Source of the DNA: JAAYCU01 sp964401335
Lineage (GTDB): Bacteria; Planctomycetota; Phycisphaerae; UBA1845; PWPN01
NCBI GenBank assembly: GCA_964401335.1
Contig: CAYNYK010000022.1
Coordinates: 1-54,026, forward strand
DNA length: 54,026 bases
Direction of reading: 5' to 3'
The notes beneath the pieces are model-generated. The model was not told where the DNA came from and searched no databases. It worked only from the letters and a program-made list of their open reading frames with translations. The position numbers and the translations under genes were made by a program. Positions within the stretch are counted from its first letter, which is position 1; every line of letters starts with the position of its first letter. Of the stretch, positions 42,245-51,305 are shown in pieces.

Positions 42245-45200
42245 GAGGATTCACCATTGGTTTTCGACAAACCCGCGATCGATTCGCGGACCAGGCGCTC
42301 GAATTGTGCAGGATCGATCTGCTCCATCCGTTGGAGCCAGAAAATGATTTCGTGCTCGTCACCTTGCTCGCGGATGTCCGGCGTCAGGCCGATTTTTTCG
42401 ATCATCGCCGGGGTGAACAGGCCTCGCGGAGCGCGGATCTGTACCCGCATGGCGTGGGCATGATTGGTGATCAGCCGAGCCCAGCCGCCCTTGATCTGCG
42501 GATGTTCAATCACCACCATGACTTTGCGGCTCCAATCCTCGCTCAAGGACGGGACAAGTTTTTTCATCCGGCCCAGCATCTCGACAATGAGCGTACCGCG
42601 CCAGAGCTTGTTCTCGCTTTTGCGGATCATGGACTGGGCGAGGTGCCAGTTTTTTCCGCTGACTTTCCAGGGCTGGCGCAAGGCCACGTCCTCGCTCAGC
42701 TTGCGGATCAGACGCTGGTAGGCCTTGACCGCCCGCACGATGAAGTCCCGCCCGCCGGCGGTGGCGATTTCGCTACGGGAGTGGATGAGCATGCGTACAT
42801 CATCCGTATTGCGCCCGGAATGGCGAACGGTCACCCGCGGCTGGCGGCCGTAAATGGGTAGCTCCTCCATATCATCCAGCGGCTTGAGCGGGACCAGGGC
42901 GCGAGCCTCGGCCGCGCTGATCGCCCGGGTGGGCACGCGGAAAGTGACGTCCAGTAGCCAGGTGCCGCCGGTCCGGGCGTGGAAGAACCACGGCGTGTCG
43001 CTCCCCGGCATTTTGATTTCCACGGTGCTTCGACTGTTGAAGTTCGTGGGGGCGAATTTGCCCTTGCCGGCCGCCTCGATCTGATCGATCAGCCATTCGA
43101 GGGCCGCGCCGTCCCAACGTACCGCCTCACCGCGCCGCCCGACCCGTTCGCGGGTATGCCAGCGTCGCCCGTCTACTTCCCAGGGCATGCGGGCCTCGCC
43201 GAGGTCCTCCTTTTCAAAGGATACATCGTCGGTGGTCTCCGCCCGGGCCGGGTCGTAAACCGTCCGAGGTTGCCGCGGATCACGGGCCAGTACTTCGTTC
43301 AGGATCGCCCCGGTGTGGGAACGCGGGGCGGCGGCGATTTTTTCCGGCGGGCCCTCGGCCACGATCTCCCCGCCGCCCTCGCCGCCTTCCGGGCCGAGAT
43401 CGATAACCCAGTCGGCCGTCTTGATCACATCCAGGTTGTGTTCGATGCAGACCACCGTGTTGCCCAGGTCGCAGAGCCGGTGGAGCACCTCCAGGAGTTT
43501 GCGCAGGTCGTCGAAGTGCAGACCGGTGGTCGGCTCATCCAGGATATAGAGGGTTTTACCAGTATTGGGCCGACCCAGTTCGGCGGCCAGTTTAACCCGC
43601 TGGGCCTCGCCGCCGGAGAGGGTCGGGGCCGGCTGGCCCAGGGCGATATAACCTAAGCCCACATCGGTGAGGGTTTGCAGCATCCGTCGGATGCGCGGGA
43701 TATGGGCAAAGTGCTGCCGGGCGTCGGCGACACGCAGTTCCAGCACGTCGGCGATGCTCTTACCCTTATATTTCACGTCGAGCGTCTCGGCCTTGTACCG
43801 CGTTCCGCCGCAGGTTTCGCAGGGGACCCACACGTCGGGCAGAAAATGCATTTCGATCCGCCGCTGACCGTTGCCCTCGCAGGCCTCGCACCGGCCGCCC
43901 GGTCGATTGAAGCTGAAGCGGTTGGCCGCGTAACCGCGAACCTTGGCCTCCGGCAGCTTGGCGAACAGTTCACGAATCTCGTCGAACAACCCCGTGTAGG
44001 TGGCCGGGTTGCTGGAGGGCGACTGGCCGATGGGTGACTGATCGACATTGATGACCTTGTCGATGTATTCGACGCCACGAATCTCGTCGTGTCCGCCGGC
44101 TTCGAGATTGGCCCGGTGCAGCCGTTTGGCCAGGGCCGGATAAAGGATATCGTTGATCAGCGAGCTTTTGCCACTGCCGGACACGCCGGTGATCGCCACG
44201 AAACAGCCCAGCGGAATGGTGACATCGAGATTACGCAGGTTGTGTTGCCGCGCGCCGATGATTCGCAAGGTTCGGTTCGTTGGTACACGGCGTTCGCTAG
44301 GGACGGGGATGACCTCGCGGCCGGAGAGATAGCGACCGGTCAGGGATGCGGCAGCGCGTTGGATGCCCGCGGGTGTTCCCTTGGCGACGATGCGTCCGCC
44401 GTCGGTACCCGCCCCCGGCCCGAAATCCAGCACGTGATCGGCCCGCTGGATCACCTCGCGATCATGTTCGACCATCAGCAGGGTGTTGCCCAGATCGCGC
44501 AGGTGGGTCAGGGCGGCCAGCAGGCGGCGGTTGTCCCGCGGATGCAGACCGATGGTCGGCTCGTCGAGTACGTAAAGCACGCCGGTCAACCCGCTGCCGA
44601 TCTGCGAGGCCAATCGGATGCGCTGCGATTCTCCACCCGAAAGGGTGGGGGCGGATCGATTCAAGGTGACGTAATCAAGCCCCACGTCGAGCAGGAATTT
44701 CAGCCGATTGCGGATTTCCACGAGCACCTCGCCGGCGATACGACGTTCGCGGGCATCGATTCTTAATTGCTCGAAGAAGCGGTGAGCCGCGTCTAACGGT
44801 AGCCGGCAAACCTCGACGATGGTTTTGCCGCCGACCCGCACGGCGCCCGCCTCGGGACGTAATCGACTACCTCCGCATTGATGACAGGCTACCTCGGTGG
44901 TCAGGCCGGACAGCCGACTGCGATACTGCCAGCTTGATCGAGCGGCCTCGTCGATGGCCGGGTAGAAACCTTTCCACTGGAAGCGCAGGCCACTATCGGC
45001 TTCAAACCAGGTTGCTCCGGTCCCGTACAGAAAGGCCTGTCGCGCCGGCTCGGCGATCTGGAACCAGGGCGTATCCAGATCGAAGCCGAGATGCTCGGCC
45101 AACTTGCCGACCAGTTGGAGCAGATACTTGTGATCGCGAATCTCCGCCCAGCCGGTAATCGCGCCCTCACGGATGGATCGTCCGGCCTGGCTAACGATGG

Positions 45201-47217
45201 TTTCGACACCCGCGCCTTGTTGCACGCCCAGCCCTTCGCAGGCCGTACACCAGCCGAGCCGCGTGTTGAACGAGAAATGGTGCGGCGTCAGTTCCTCGAA
45301 ACTGCTGCCACATTGGGTGCATGAACGATGTTGACTGAAACGTATTTCCTGACCTTCATCGAGCGGGGCGGCGATCAACCACCCGTTGCCGATAGACAAG
45401 GCCAGCTCCACGCTGTCGGCAATACGCGCCCGCTGGGCGGTGCGAATCACCAGCCGATCGACGACCAACTCGACCCGGTGTCGACTCCGGCGATCGATCG
45501 CGGGCGGACGGGTCAGCTCGTGGACCGTTCCATCCACCCGGACCCGGGCAAACCCGTTGGCCTTTTCTCGGGCGAACAGGTCGGCGTAGGTTTCACCGCC
45601 GGTACAATCGATCGGGGCGAGCAGTAGGACCCGCGTGCCTTCGGGCAGGGTCATCAGCCTTTCGACGATTTCGTCGCTGCTGGCGGCGCCGACGGGCACG
45701 CCGCAACGCGGGCAGTAGGGTTGACCGATCCGGGCCCATAGAATGCGCATGTAGTCGTAAATTTCCGTCACCGTACCCACCGTGGATCGTGGCGAGTGGC
45801 TGGCGGTTTTCTGCTCGATGCTGATGGCCGGCGAGAGGCCGTCGATACGTTCGACCTTGGGTTTGGTGATCTGGCCGAGGAATTGCCGAGCATAAGCGCT
45901 GAGGGATTCGACATATCGCCGCTGGCCTTCGGCGTAGACCGTGTCGAGAGCAAAACTACTCTTGCCGCTGCCGGACACACCGCTGCAGACGGTCATGGCC
46001 CCGCGCGGGAAGCGGGCGTCGATGTGCTTGAGGTTGTGTTGCTCGGCCCCGACGACAAGGATTTCCCTGAATTCTCCATTATTACCGGCACTGTATCGAT
46101 GTTTGGCGGCCAATGTTCGGCCTCGGCGCTTTGCCGCAAGGATTTTCCGGGGGTGCAGCACTTCCCGGAGCGCTTGGCCGGTGTAAGAGGCCGGGCAGTC
46201 GGCGACCTGTTCCGGTGTTCCCTCGGCCACGATGTACCCACCCGCCTCTCCGCCTTCCGGACCAAGGTCGATGATCCAGTCAGCGGTTTTGAGGATATCC
46301 ATATTGTGTTCGATGACGATGACCGTGTTGCCTGCGTCCACGAAGCCGTGAAGGACGCTCAGCAATCGGCGGATGTCCTCGAAATGCAGGCCGGTGGTCG
46401 GCTCGTCGAGCAGATAGAGGGTGCGTCCGGTGGAACGTTTTACCAACTCGCGGGCCAGCTTGATCCGCTGAGCCTCGCCGCCGGACAAAGTGGTCGAACT
46501 TTGCCCCAGCTTGATATAATCGAGGCCCACGTCGTGCAGCGTACGCAGCATACGCTCGATTTTCGGGATGTTGGCGAAGTGTCCGAGGGCTTCCTGCACG
46601 TCCATCTCCAGCACGTCGGCGATACTCTTGCCGCGATAGCGGATTTGCAGGGTCTCATGATTGAAGCGATGCCCGCCGCAGACCGGGCACGTCACCCAGA
46701 TATCCGCGAGGAACTCCATGTCCATGCGGTTGGCCCCGTTACCCTCGCAGGCCTCGCAGCGCCCGCCGCCGGCCGAGCCCGCCGGGACGTTAAAACTGAA
46801 ACGTCCCGGCCGATAGCCGCGGACCTTCGCGTCCGGCAGCTTGGCAAAGAGATCGCGAATGGGATCGAACACCTTGATGTAAGTGGCCGGGTTACTGCGC
46901 GGCGTGCGACCGATCGGCTTCTGGTCAATGTCGATCACTTTGTCGAGATGTTCGGTCCCTTCGATGCCCGCGTGCTCGCCGGGGGCGACGATTTCCGCGC
47001 CGTTGAGGTCGCGAAACAATCGCTCGCGCAGGATATCAATCACCAGCGAACTCTTGCCGCTGCCGGAAACCCCGGTGACCCCGATGAACCGCCCCAGCGG
47101 GAAATGCACGTCGATATTCTTCAAATTGTGGTGGCGGGCGCCGCGGACGGTGAGCCAGCGCTGGCCGTTACCGACGGCCGCCTCGCCCATTCGGTTTTGT
47201 CCCCGTCGCTTCGCCAC
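42241..47217 (-). CDS. uvrA: UvrA C-terminal half fused to a complete second UvrA plus a duplicated C-terminal domain
   Basis: 1658 residues. UvrA recognises bulky DNA damage and loads UvrB. Residues 20-345 equal the second half of a UvrA: Walker A GVSGSGKSS (49-57), zinc module CEAC...CPVC, signature LSGGEAQR, Walker B LLDEPTTG. Residues about 384-1340 are a whole UvrA with Walker A near 408 and 1010, a UvrB-contact region (GLSPAISIEQKT) and its own zinc modules. Residues 1344-1658 hold two copies of an unknown domain of about 150 residues, opening PWEVDGRRWH and PWKVSGKNWH. The missing first half of UvrA-1 is the separate gene at 48085-49992. The start is GTG in TAGTG, overlapping the nucleotidyltransferase stop. 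All ATP sites look intact. Confidence 0.9.
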   Translation of the reverse strand: MAKRRGQNRMGEAAVGNGQRWLTVRGARHHNLKNIDVHFPLGRFIGVTGVSGSGKSSLVIDILRERLFRDLNGAEIVAPGEHAGIEGTEHLDKVIDIDQKPIGRTPRSNPATYIKVFDPIRDLFAKLPDAKVRGYRPGRFSFNVPAGSAGGGRCEACEGNGANRMDMEFLADIWVTCPVCGGHRFNHETLQIRYRGKSIADVLEMDVQEALGHFANIPKIERMLRTLHDVGLDYIKLGQSSTTLSGGEAQRIKLARELVKRSTGRTLYLLDEPTTGLHFEDIRRLLSVLHGFVDAGNTVIVIEHNMDILKTADWIIDLGPEGGEAGGYIVAEGTPEQVADCPASYTGQALREVLHPRKILAAKRRGRTLAAKHRYSAGNNGEFREILVVGAEQHNLKHIDARFPRGAMTVCSGVSGSGKSSFALDTVYAEGQRRYVESLSAYARQFLGQITKPKVERIDGLSPAISIEQKTASHSPRSTVGTVTEIYDYMRILWARIGQPYCPRCGVPVGAASSDEIVERLMTLPEGTRVLLLAPIDCTGGETYADLFAREKANGFARVRVDGTVHELTRPPAIDRRSRHRVELVVDRLVIRTAQRARIADSVELALSIGNGWLIAAPLDEGQEIRFSQHRSCTQCGSSFEELTPHHFSFNTRLGWCTACEGLGVQQGAGVETIVSQAGRSIREGAITGWAEIRDHKYLLQLVGKLAEHLGFDLDTPWFQIAEPARQAFLYGTGATWFEADSGLRFQWKGFYPAIDEAARSSWQYRSRLSGLTTEVACHQCGGSRLRPEAGAVRVGGKTIVEVCRLPLDAAHRFFEQLRIDARERRIAGEVLVEIRNRLKFLLDVGLDYVTLNRSAPTLSGGESQRIRLASQIGSGLTGVLYVLDEPTIGLHPRDNRRLLAALTHLRDLGNTLLMVEHDREVIQRADHVLDFGPGAGTDGGRIVAKGTPAGIQRAAASLTGRYLSGREVIPVPSERRVPTNRTLRIIGARQHNLRNLDVTIPLGCFVAITGVSGSGKSSLINDILYPALAKRLHRANLEAGGHDEIRGVEYIDKVINVDQSPIGQSPSSNPATYTGLFDEIRELFAKLPEAKVRGYAANRFSFNRPGGRCEACEGNGQRRIEMHFLPDVWVPCETCGGTRYKAETLDVKYKGKSIADVLELRVADARQHFAHIPRIRRMLQTLTDVGLGYIALGQPAPTLSGGEAQRVKLAAELGRPNTGKTLYILDEPTTGLHFDDLRKLLEVLHRLCDLGNTVVCIEHNLDVIKTADWVIDLGPEGGEGGGEIVAEGPPEKIAAAPRSHTGAILNEVLARDPRQPRTVYDPARAETTDDVSFEKEDLGEARMPWEVDGRRWHTRERVGRRGEAVRWDGAALEWLIDQIEAAGKGKFAPTNFNSRSTVEIKMPGSDTPWFFHARTGGTWLLDVTFRVPTRAISAAEARALVPLKPLDDMEELPIYGRQPRVTVRHSGRNTDDVRMLIHSRSEIATAGGRDFIVRAVKAYQRLIRKLSEDVALRQPWKVSGKNWHLAQSMIRKSENKLWRGTLIVEMLGRMKKLVPSLSEDWSRKVMVVIEHPQIKGGWARLITNHAHAMRVQIRAPRGLFTPAMIEKIGLTPDIREQGDEHEIIFWLQRMEQIDPAQFERLVRESIAGLSKTNGESS

Positions 47218-47789
47218 TAAAGCCCCGCCTCTTGCAGCAGTTCGTCAAGATCCTGCTCTACCCCCAACTCGCCGGCCCATTTACGAAGATAGGCCCAATC
47301 CAGACGATTCTTCCGTACTCGGGCCACACTCAACGCGTTGGCCCATTGTTTTTGTGAATGCGACTCCTTGCGCCAGGCCAACTTCATCAAAATGGTGTCC
47401 TCCGGCGATACGACCCAGAAACTGGCCTTTCCGTCAGGGTGCGTGATCCTGACGCGCCGTTGTAACACCTGTTCATGGTACGGGGTCTGTTTCAGAACGC
47501 TGATATCCACTTTGTAGCCGCTGGTTGGATCGATGAGGTTGGCCATTGAATGTTCGATGGCCGCCCGCCGCAGCATATCCTCGTCCGCATAGAGTCGGCC
47601 GGACACTGATCGGGCCAGTTGTGCGCCCTGATTCGCCGAGAGATCGGCTACGATATCCACATCCATGCTGGTTACTGGTTCGCCATGAATGCTGCTGGCG
47701 ACTGATCCGGTAACAGCGTACACGGCCCCGGTGTCTTCCAGGGCTTGGGTTACATGGACGAGCAATTCCAACAAACTATCCGCGGCCAT
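47217..47789 (-). CDS. Pol-beta-superfamily nucleotidyltransferase, embedded in the uvrA operon
   Basis: 190 residues. The nucleotidyltransferase signature GS (28-29), D-V-D (Asp43, Asp45) and a third acid, Asp95 in YKVDISVL, is complete, so metal binding and NMP transfer are possible. The C-terminal half is helical and basic. This resembles the small NTases often found in two-gene modules (MNT/HepT or AbiEii-like), but the exact family is not recognised. GGAGG precedes the ATG at 47789, and its TAG overlaps the GTG of the next uvrA gene (TAGTG). It lies, with the small gene before it, exactly between the two halves of UvrA-1. The target molecule is unknown. Confidence 0.85.
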   Translation of the reverse strand: MAADSLLELLVHVTQALEDTGAVYAVTGSVASSIHGEPVTSMDVDIVADLSANQGAQLARSVSGRLYADEDMLRRAAIEHSMANLIDPTSGYKVDISVLKQTPYHEQVLQRRVRITHPDGKASFWVVSPEDTILMKLAWRKESHSQKQWANALSVARVRKNRLDWAYLRKWAGELGVEQDLDELLQEAGL

Positions 47790-47806
47790 GGTGAAACCTC
47801 CGTGGG

Positions 47807-48085
47807 TTATTGACCTGCGCGTGACCGTAAAGACCGGACCAAGTCGCTCATTTCGCACAATACTTGCAGGTTTTTCTCCGGTCCCCGGGCCTCCGCCAGG
47901 TGCGTCTGCAGGATCCGGTCGCGTTCGGCGTCGGTCATCCGCTCCAGCATGCGCTGATTCATCTCACAAAGGCGAACCAAGCGCTGAATCGCCTCCTCGT
48001 CAGGATAGGTATCAGGTGGTTTTCCCTGCATAACTGATCTTTCAATGTTGATTCTATAAACCTTATTTCTGCCGCCAACGCTCAT
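47807..48085 (-). CDS. Small helical protein between the split uvrA half and the nucleotidyltransferase
   Basis: Up to 92 residues, acidic-basic and helical throughout (LVRLCEMNQRMLERMTDAERDRI spans about residues 36-58). Its ATG at 48085 overlaps the TAA of the preceding uvrA half (TAATG), which argues for reinitiation; an alternative ATG at 48031 would give 74 residues. It is 17 bases before the nucleotidyltransferase start. Small helical partners of NTases often act as antitoxins or regulators; that would be inference here. No family is recognised. Confidence 0.7.
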   Translation of the reverse strand: MSVGGRNKVYRINIERSVMQGKPPDTYPDEEAIQRLVRLCEMNQRMLERMTDAERDRILQTHLAEARGPEKNLQVLCEMSDLVRSLRSRAGQ

Positions 48086-49992
48086 TATTTTTTCGGCTTG
48101 GTTCGTGTGTCCACCGGTCGCCGCTGCTGGGGAATATCAATCTGCCTGTTGCCCGACAGATACGCGCCGGTCAACGAATCTGCATTGGCGGTTAACTCCT
48201 CGATGTCTCCGGCCGCCACGATGTGCCCACCGCGCACACCCGGGCCGGGTCCGAAATCGACGATCAAATCGGCCGCCCGCATCGTCGCCTCATCGTGCTC
48301 GACCACCAGCACCGTATTGCCCATGTCCCGCAGGCGTTTGAGGCTGGCCAGCAGTTGTTCATTATCCCGAGGGTGCAGCCCGATCGACGGCTCATCAAGC
48401 ACGTACAATACACCCACCAACCCGCTGCCGATCTGCCCGGCGAGTCGGATACGCTGTGACTCGCCGCCGGAAAGCGTCGGCGCGGTCCGCTCCAGGGTCA
48501 GATAGTCGAGTCCCACACTGCTTAAAAACGCCAGGCGGCCGCGGACTTCCTTGAGTACCTCGGCCGCGATGATCGTCTCCGTCGCATGCAAGCGCAGGTC
48601 TGACAAAAACTCTTCCGCCCGCTTGACGGACAACGCGCACAATTCGGGAAGCGTCAGCCCGTCGATGCGCACCGCCCGGGCCTGGGCGTTCAACCTTGTC
48701 CCCCGGCATTCTCCGCATGGGCGAAGACGCATGAACTTTTCATAGTACGTTCGCACCATGGCCGAATTCGCTTGGCGGTATTTTTGCTTTAGCTCAGCGA
48801 TAATCCCCTCAAAAGTACCACCGTGCTTCCATTCCCGGCCGTAATAGCGCCAGCGGAAAGTGATATGCGCATCCCCCGTGCCGTATAAAAGGGCTTCACG
48901 GGCTTTCGCCGGCAGGTCTTTCCAGGGCAGGCGAATATCGAAGCCCACATGGTCGGCCACCCCCTGATAGATATGCCGTCGCCAGCGGCCCGGCACAGTC
49001 CGCATCGGAGCAATACAGGGTGCGAGGAACGGTAGTGAAGGGTCGGGCACCAGCAGGTCCGGATCAAAATCATGTAGGGCGCCCATACCATCACAGGCCA
49101 GGCACATTCCGCTCGGAGAGTTGAAACTGAACAACTGCGGCGAGGGCGGATCAAACCCGATGCCGCAATGCGTGCAGGCGTACTTGGCCGAAAGGAGCAA
49201 TTCCTCCGTGAATCCCGGCCCACCGATCGGTTCGCGCGAATTTGTTTTTCCTTTTGGCTCGGCGACGTCACCGGGCGCCACCAGCAGAGTGCCTTCGCCG
49301 ACCGCAAGAGCGTTCTCCACCGCCTCGGCCAGTCGGGGGCGTACGCCTTCGCGAATGACCAACCGATCGATTACGACCTCGATGTCATGGCGCATGTGGC
49401 GGCCGAGGGCGGGGGCTTGTTCCAGGTGGTAAATCTGCCCGTCGATCCGGACCCGTACGAAACCGCGACGGCGGAGGTCGGCCAGCAGATCCACGTGTTC
49501 GCCTTTTTGTCCGCGGATTACGGGGGCGAGGATCAGGATGCGGCTGTCCTTGGGTAAGGCTAGAATCCGGGCAGTGATGGCCTCCGCTGTCTGCGCGGTG
49601 ATCGGGCGATCGCATTGCGGACAATGCTGCCGCCCGACGCGGGCGTAAAGGACCCTTAGAAAATCATAAATGCCGGTTACCGTGCCGACTGTACTTCGCG
49701 GGTTCCAGCCCCCGGTTTTCTGTTGGATGGCGATGGCCGGGCTGAGTCCGGTGATTTTATCCACATCCGGCTTGGCAAGAGTACCCAAAAATTGCCGGGC
49801 GTAGGCACTAAGCGATTCGATGTATCGGCGCTGGCCTTCGGCATAGAGAGTATCGAAAGCCAGGCTGCTCTTGCCGCTTCCCGAAACACCGGTAAAACAG
49901 ATCAGCCGGTTGTGCGGCAACTCGATAGCCACGTCCCGGAGATTATGTTCCCGGGCCCCGGAAACGCTGATTTTACGCTCGAGGTTGCCCAC
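48085..49992 (-). CDS. uvrA: UvrA N-terminal half (split UvrA-1)
   Basis: 635 residues covering only the first ATPase half of UvrA: Walker A GVSGSGKSS (35-43), YAEGQRRYIESLSAYARQF, the UvrB-contact region GLSPAIAIQQKT, zinc module with CPQC and CTHC...CLAC, signature LSGGESQR, Walker B VLDEPSIGLH, and the closing SLTGAYLSG. Standard UvrA (about 940 residues) continues straight into the second half; here a stop follows, and that half is found at the start of the gene at 42241-47217. The start is GTG, with GGAG upstream. It heads the operon. Whether both pieces assemble into a working protein is not known. Confidence 0.9.
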   Translation of the reverse strand: MGNLERKISVSGAREHNLRDVAIELPHNRLICFTGVSGSGKSSLAFDTLYAEGQRRYIESLSAYARQFLGTLAKPDVDKITGLSPAIAIQQKTGGWNPRSTVGTVTGIYDFLRVLYARVGRQHCPQCDRPITAQTAEAITARILALPKDSRILILAPVIRGQKGEHVDLLADLRRRGFVRVRIDGQIYHLEQAPALGRHMRHDIEVVIDRLVIREGVRPRLAEAVENALAVGEGTLLVAPGDVAEPKGKTNSREPIGGPGFTEELLLSAKYACTHCGIGFDPPSPQLFSFNSPSGMCLACDGMGALHDFDPDLLVPDPSLPFLAPCIAPMRTVPGRWRRHIYQGVADHVGFDIRLPWKDLPAKAREALLYGTGDAHITFRWRYYGREWKHGGTFEGIIAELKQKYRQANSAMVRTYYEKFMRLRPCGECRGTRLNAQARAVRIDGLTLPELCALSVKRAEEFLSDLRLHATETIIAAEVLKEVRGRLAFLSSVGLDYLTLERTAPTLSGGESQRIRLAGQIGSGLVGVLYVLDEPSIGLHPRDNEQLLASLKRLRDMGNTVLVVEHDEATMRAADLIVDFGPGPGVRGGHIVAAGDIEELTANADSLTGAYLSGNRQIDIPQQRRPVDTRTKPKK

Positions 49993-50172
49993 GTTTAGGC
50001 CGCTCCATCCCTAACCCGTCTGATAAAAACCAATCCTGCATTGTACCCGAATGTCGAACCTCAACCAAATATCTTTTCGCCCTTTGGTGTTTCCTGGATA
50101 CATAAAGAAAGGTGGCACGGGGGATTCCGACTAATGTGAGATTAGTTGTACTCTATTCCGCGAGCTCAAGAA

Positions 50173-50223
50173 GCACGGGCAAACCCTTGTCCCGCCTCGG
50201 CGGGACAAGGGTTTGCCCATGCC
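50173..50223 (+). repeat. GCACGGGCA...TGCCCATGCC hairpin element, copy 2 (perfect)
   Basis: A perfect inverted repeat: 20-base arms at 50177-50196 and 50199-50218 with only TC between them, framed by GCAC and ATGCC. It lies just past the end of the gene at 50249-50827. A near copy in the other orientation lies on that gene's upstream side (51008-51058). Confidence 0.9.
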
Positions 50224-50248
50224 ACCCCGCCGTAGCGAAACATCCGAA

Positions 50249-50827
50249 CTATTTTCGCTTCAGGATTGCCCGCCAGCCGGTGGGCGGAACGGCGCTGCGA
50301 TAGTTATGCAGGTTGGCCGACCGGACATCCTCGACGGTTACGAACACATCGGGATCGATATTACGAGCCACTTTGATGACCGTGGGGGTATCCCGGCGAG
50401 GTACCACCACAAAAGAAATCGACACGATTCCCTCCAAGCCGTGGCCCTTGATTTCGGTCACGCCGAAACCCGCCAAACGCAGGCCGGCGGCCACCGCCGC
50501 GCTTTTCGTGCGCGAGATCAAGCGCAAGGCCTGCATGCCGATGGCCAACTTTTGCTCCAGAATGATCCCGACCACGTTGCCGGTGGCGAAGCCGCCAGCG
50601 TAAGCGACGACGTTGTACCAGCGATCGAGATGGGTAATGACTCCGGAGATGGCCAGGAGCCAGATGCTGACCTCGAAGAAACCTAGAATCGGGGCCAACA
50701 CGCGCGAGCCACGAACTACCAGGATGGTTCGGATGGTCCCCAAGGATACATCCGTAAGCCGCGCGCAGAAGATGAAGATCGGCCAGATAAACGGATAAAT
50801 ATCCATCCAATTCATAACACTGGTCAT
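50249..50827 (-). CDS. UPF0316/DUF2179-like membrane protein
   Basis: About 192 residues. Three hydrophobic segments lie in the N-terminal 100 residues (PFIWPIFIFCARLTDVSLGT, then around ILGFFEVSIWLLAISGVI and YAGGFATGNVVGIILEQ). The LTDVSLGTIRTI and FFEVSIW motifs are those of the UPF0316/DUF5698 family. The C-terminal 85 residues form a soluble DUF2179-like domain (FGVTEIKGHGLEG...VVVPRRD) that in related proteins is a small ligand-sensing fold. Function is unknown. The ATG at 50827 follows AGGA; ATG 50815 is possible. Hairpin repeats flank the gene on both sides, which could mean it is a mobile or recently moved block, but ends are not defined. Confidence 0.85.
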   Translation of the reverse strand: MTSVMNWMDIYPFIWPIFIFCARLTDVSLGTIRTILVVRGSRVLAPILGFFEVSIWLLAISGVITHLDRWYNVVAYAGGFATGNVVGIILEQKLAIGMQALRLISRTKSAAVAAGLRLAGFGVTEIKGHGLEGIVSISFVVVPRRDTPTVIKVARNIDPDVFVTVEDVRSANLHNYRSAVPPTGWRAILKRK

Positions 50828-51007
50828 AACATCACATTTCCTGCCGGTAAGGTACTTGAAGCCGGCGTAAATCACAAATCGGCGGCGGCCGGCTCAGGAT
50901 AGACATGAAACAAACGGCAAGACAGGATACATCAGAAAGTGGCTTATGGACAGTGGCGGCCGTAACGCCGCTTTTCCTCGGATGGGTGGCATGCAACGTC
51001 GCAGGGT

Positions 51008-51058
51008 GGCATGGGCAGGCCCTTGTCCCGCCGAGGCGGGACAAGGGTTTACCCGTGC
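51008..51058 (-). repeat. GCACGGGTA...TGCCCATGCC hairpin element, copy 3 (reverse orientation)
   Basis: An inverted copy of the element at 50173-50223. The CCCTTGTCCCGCC/GGCGGGACAAGGG core is the same; outer arms differ at three positions that still pair as G-T in RNA. It lies upstream of the UPF0316-like gene. Confidence 0.85.
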
Positions 51059-51178
51059 TTTTATGACCGCGAAGCAGGGCCCGAATATCCCTCATATTCC
51101 TCGAGTCGGAATTCCTTGTGCCACCTCGCTTTGGATGCACTCATATAGGACGGATAGCAAGTCTTCTTGGAGGGAAAA

Positions 51179-51207
51179 CCCCGGAGTACCGGGGCCTGCC
51201 CATGCCA
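51179..51207 (+). repeat. Partial hairpin element of the same family
   Basis: CCCCGG/CCGGGG stem with AGTA loop, followed by the CCTGCCCATGCC end seen in the other copies. The left outer arm is missing or degraded. Confidence 0.6.
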
Positions 51208-51305
51208 CCCAGTCGGTTTGGGTAATGGATTGATTCGGGGTGGCCTGAATGGGCACTCGCGGGTAGGCTGAAAGAGGCCGCACGGCCGGAAAAGCGAGGT
51301 GTGCC

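Larger units (their letters stand above)
50828..51305. other. Gene-free region with hairpin repeats
   Basis: 478 bases without a supported gene. It contains two hairpin elements (51008-51058 and 51179-51207) and several GTGGCA/TGCCAC fragments (near 50986, 51004, 51118 and 51300) that look like the broken outer ends of the same family. The ribosome site for the DHH gene is at its right edge. Confidence 0.6.

Noticed and set aside
45796..47220. 474-codon plus-strand frame opposite the uvrA fusion
   Set aside because: Antisense shadow of conserved UvrA motifs, with no independent support.
47217..47789. Calling the NTase a phage-defence AbiE toxin
   Set aside because: Only the general pol-beta signature is visible. 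No AbiEi-type antitoxin or defence-island genes are present, so the specific name is not supported.
50249..50827. Composite transposon bounded by the two inverted hairpin elements
   Set aside because: The flanking elements encode no transposase and no target duplication is visible. Similar elements elsewhere in the window flank nothing.
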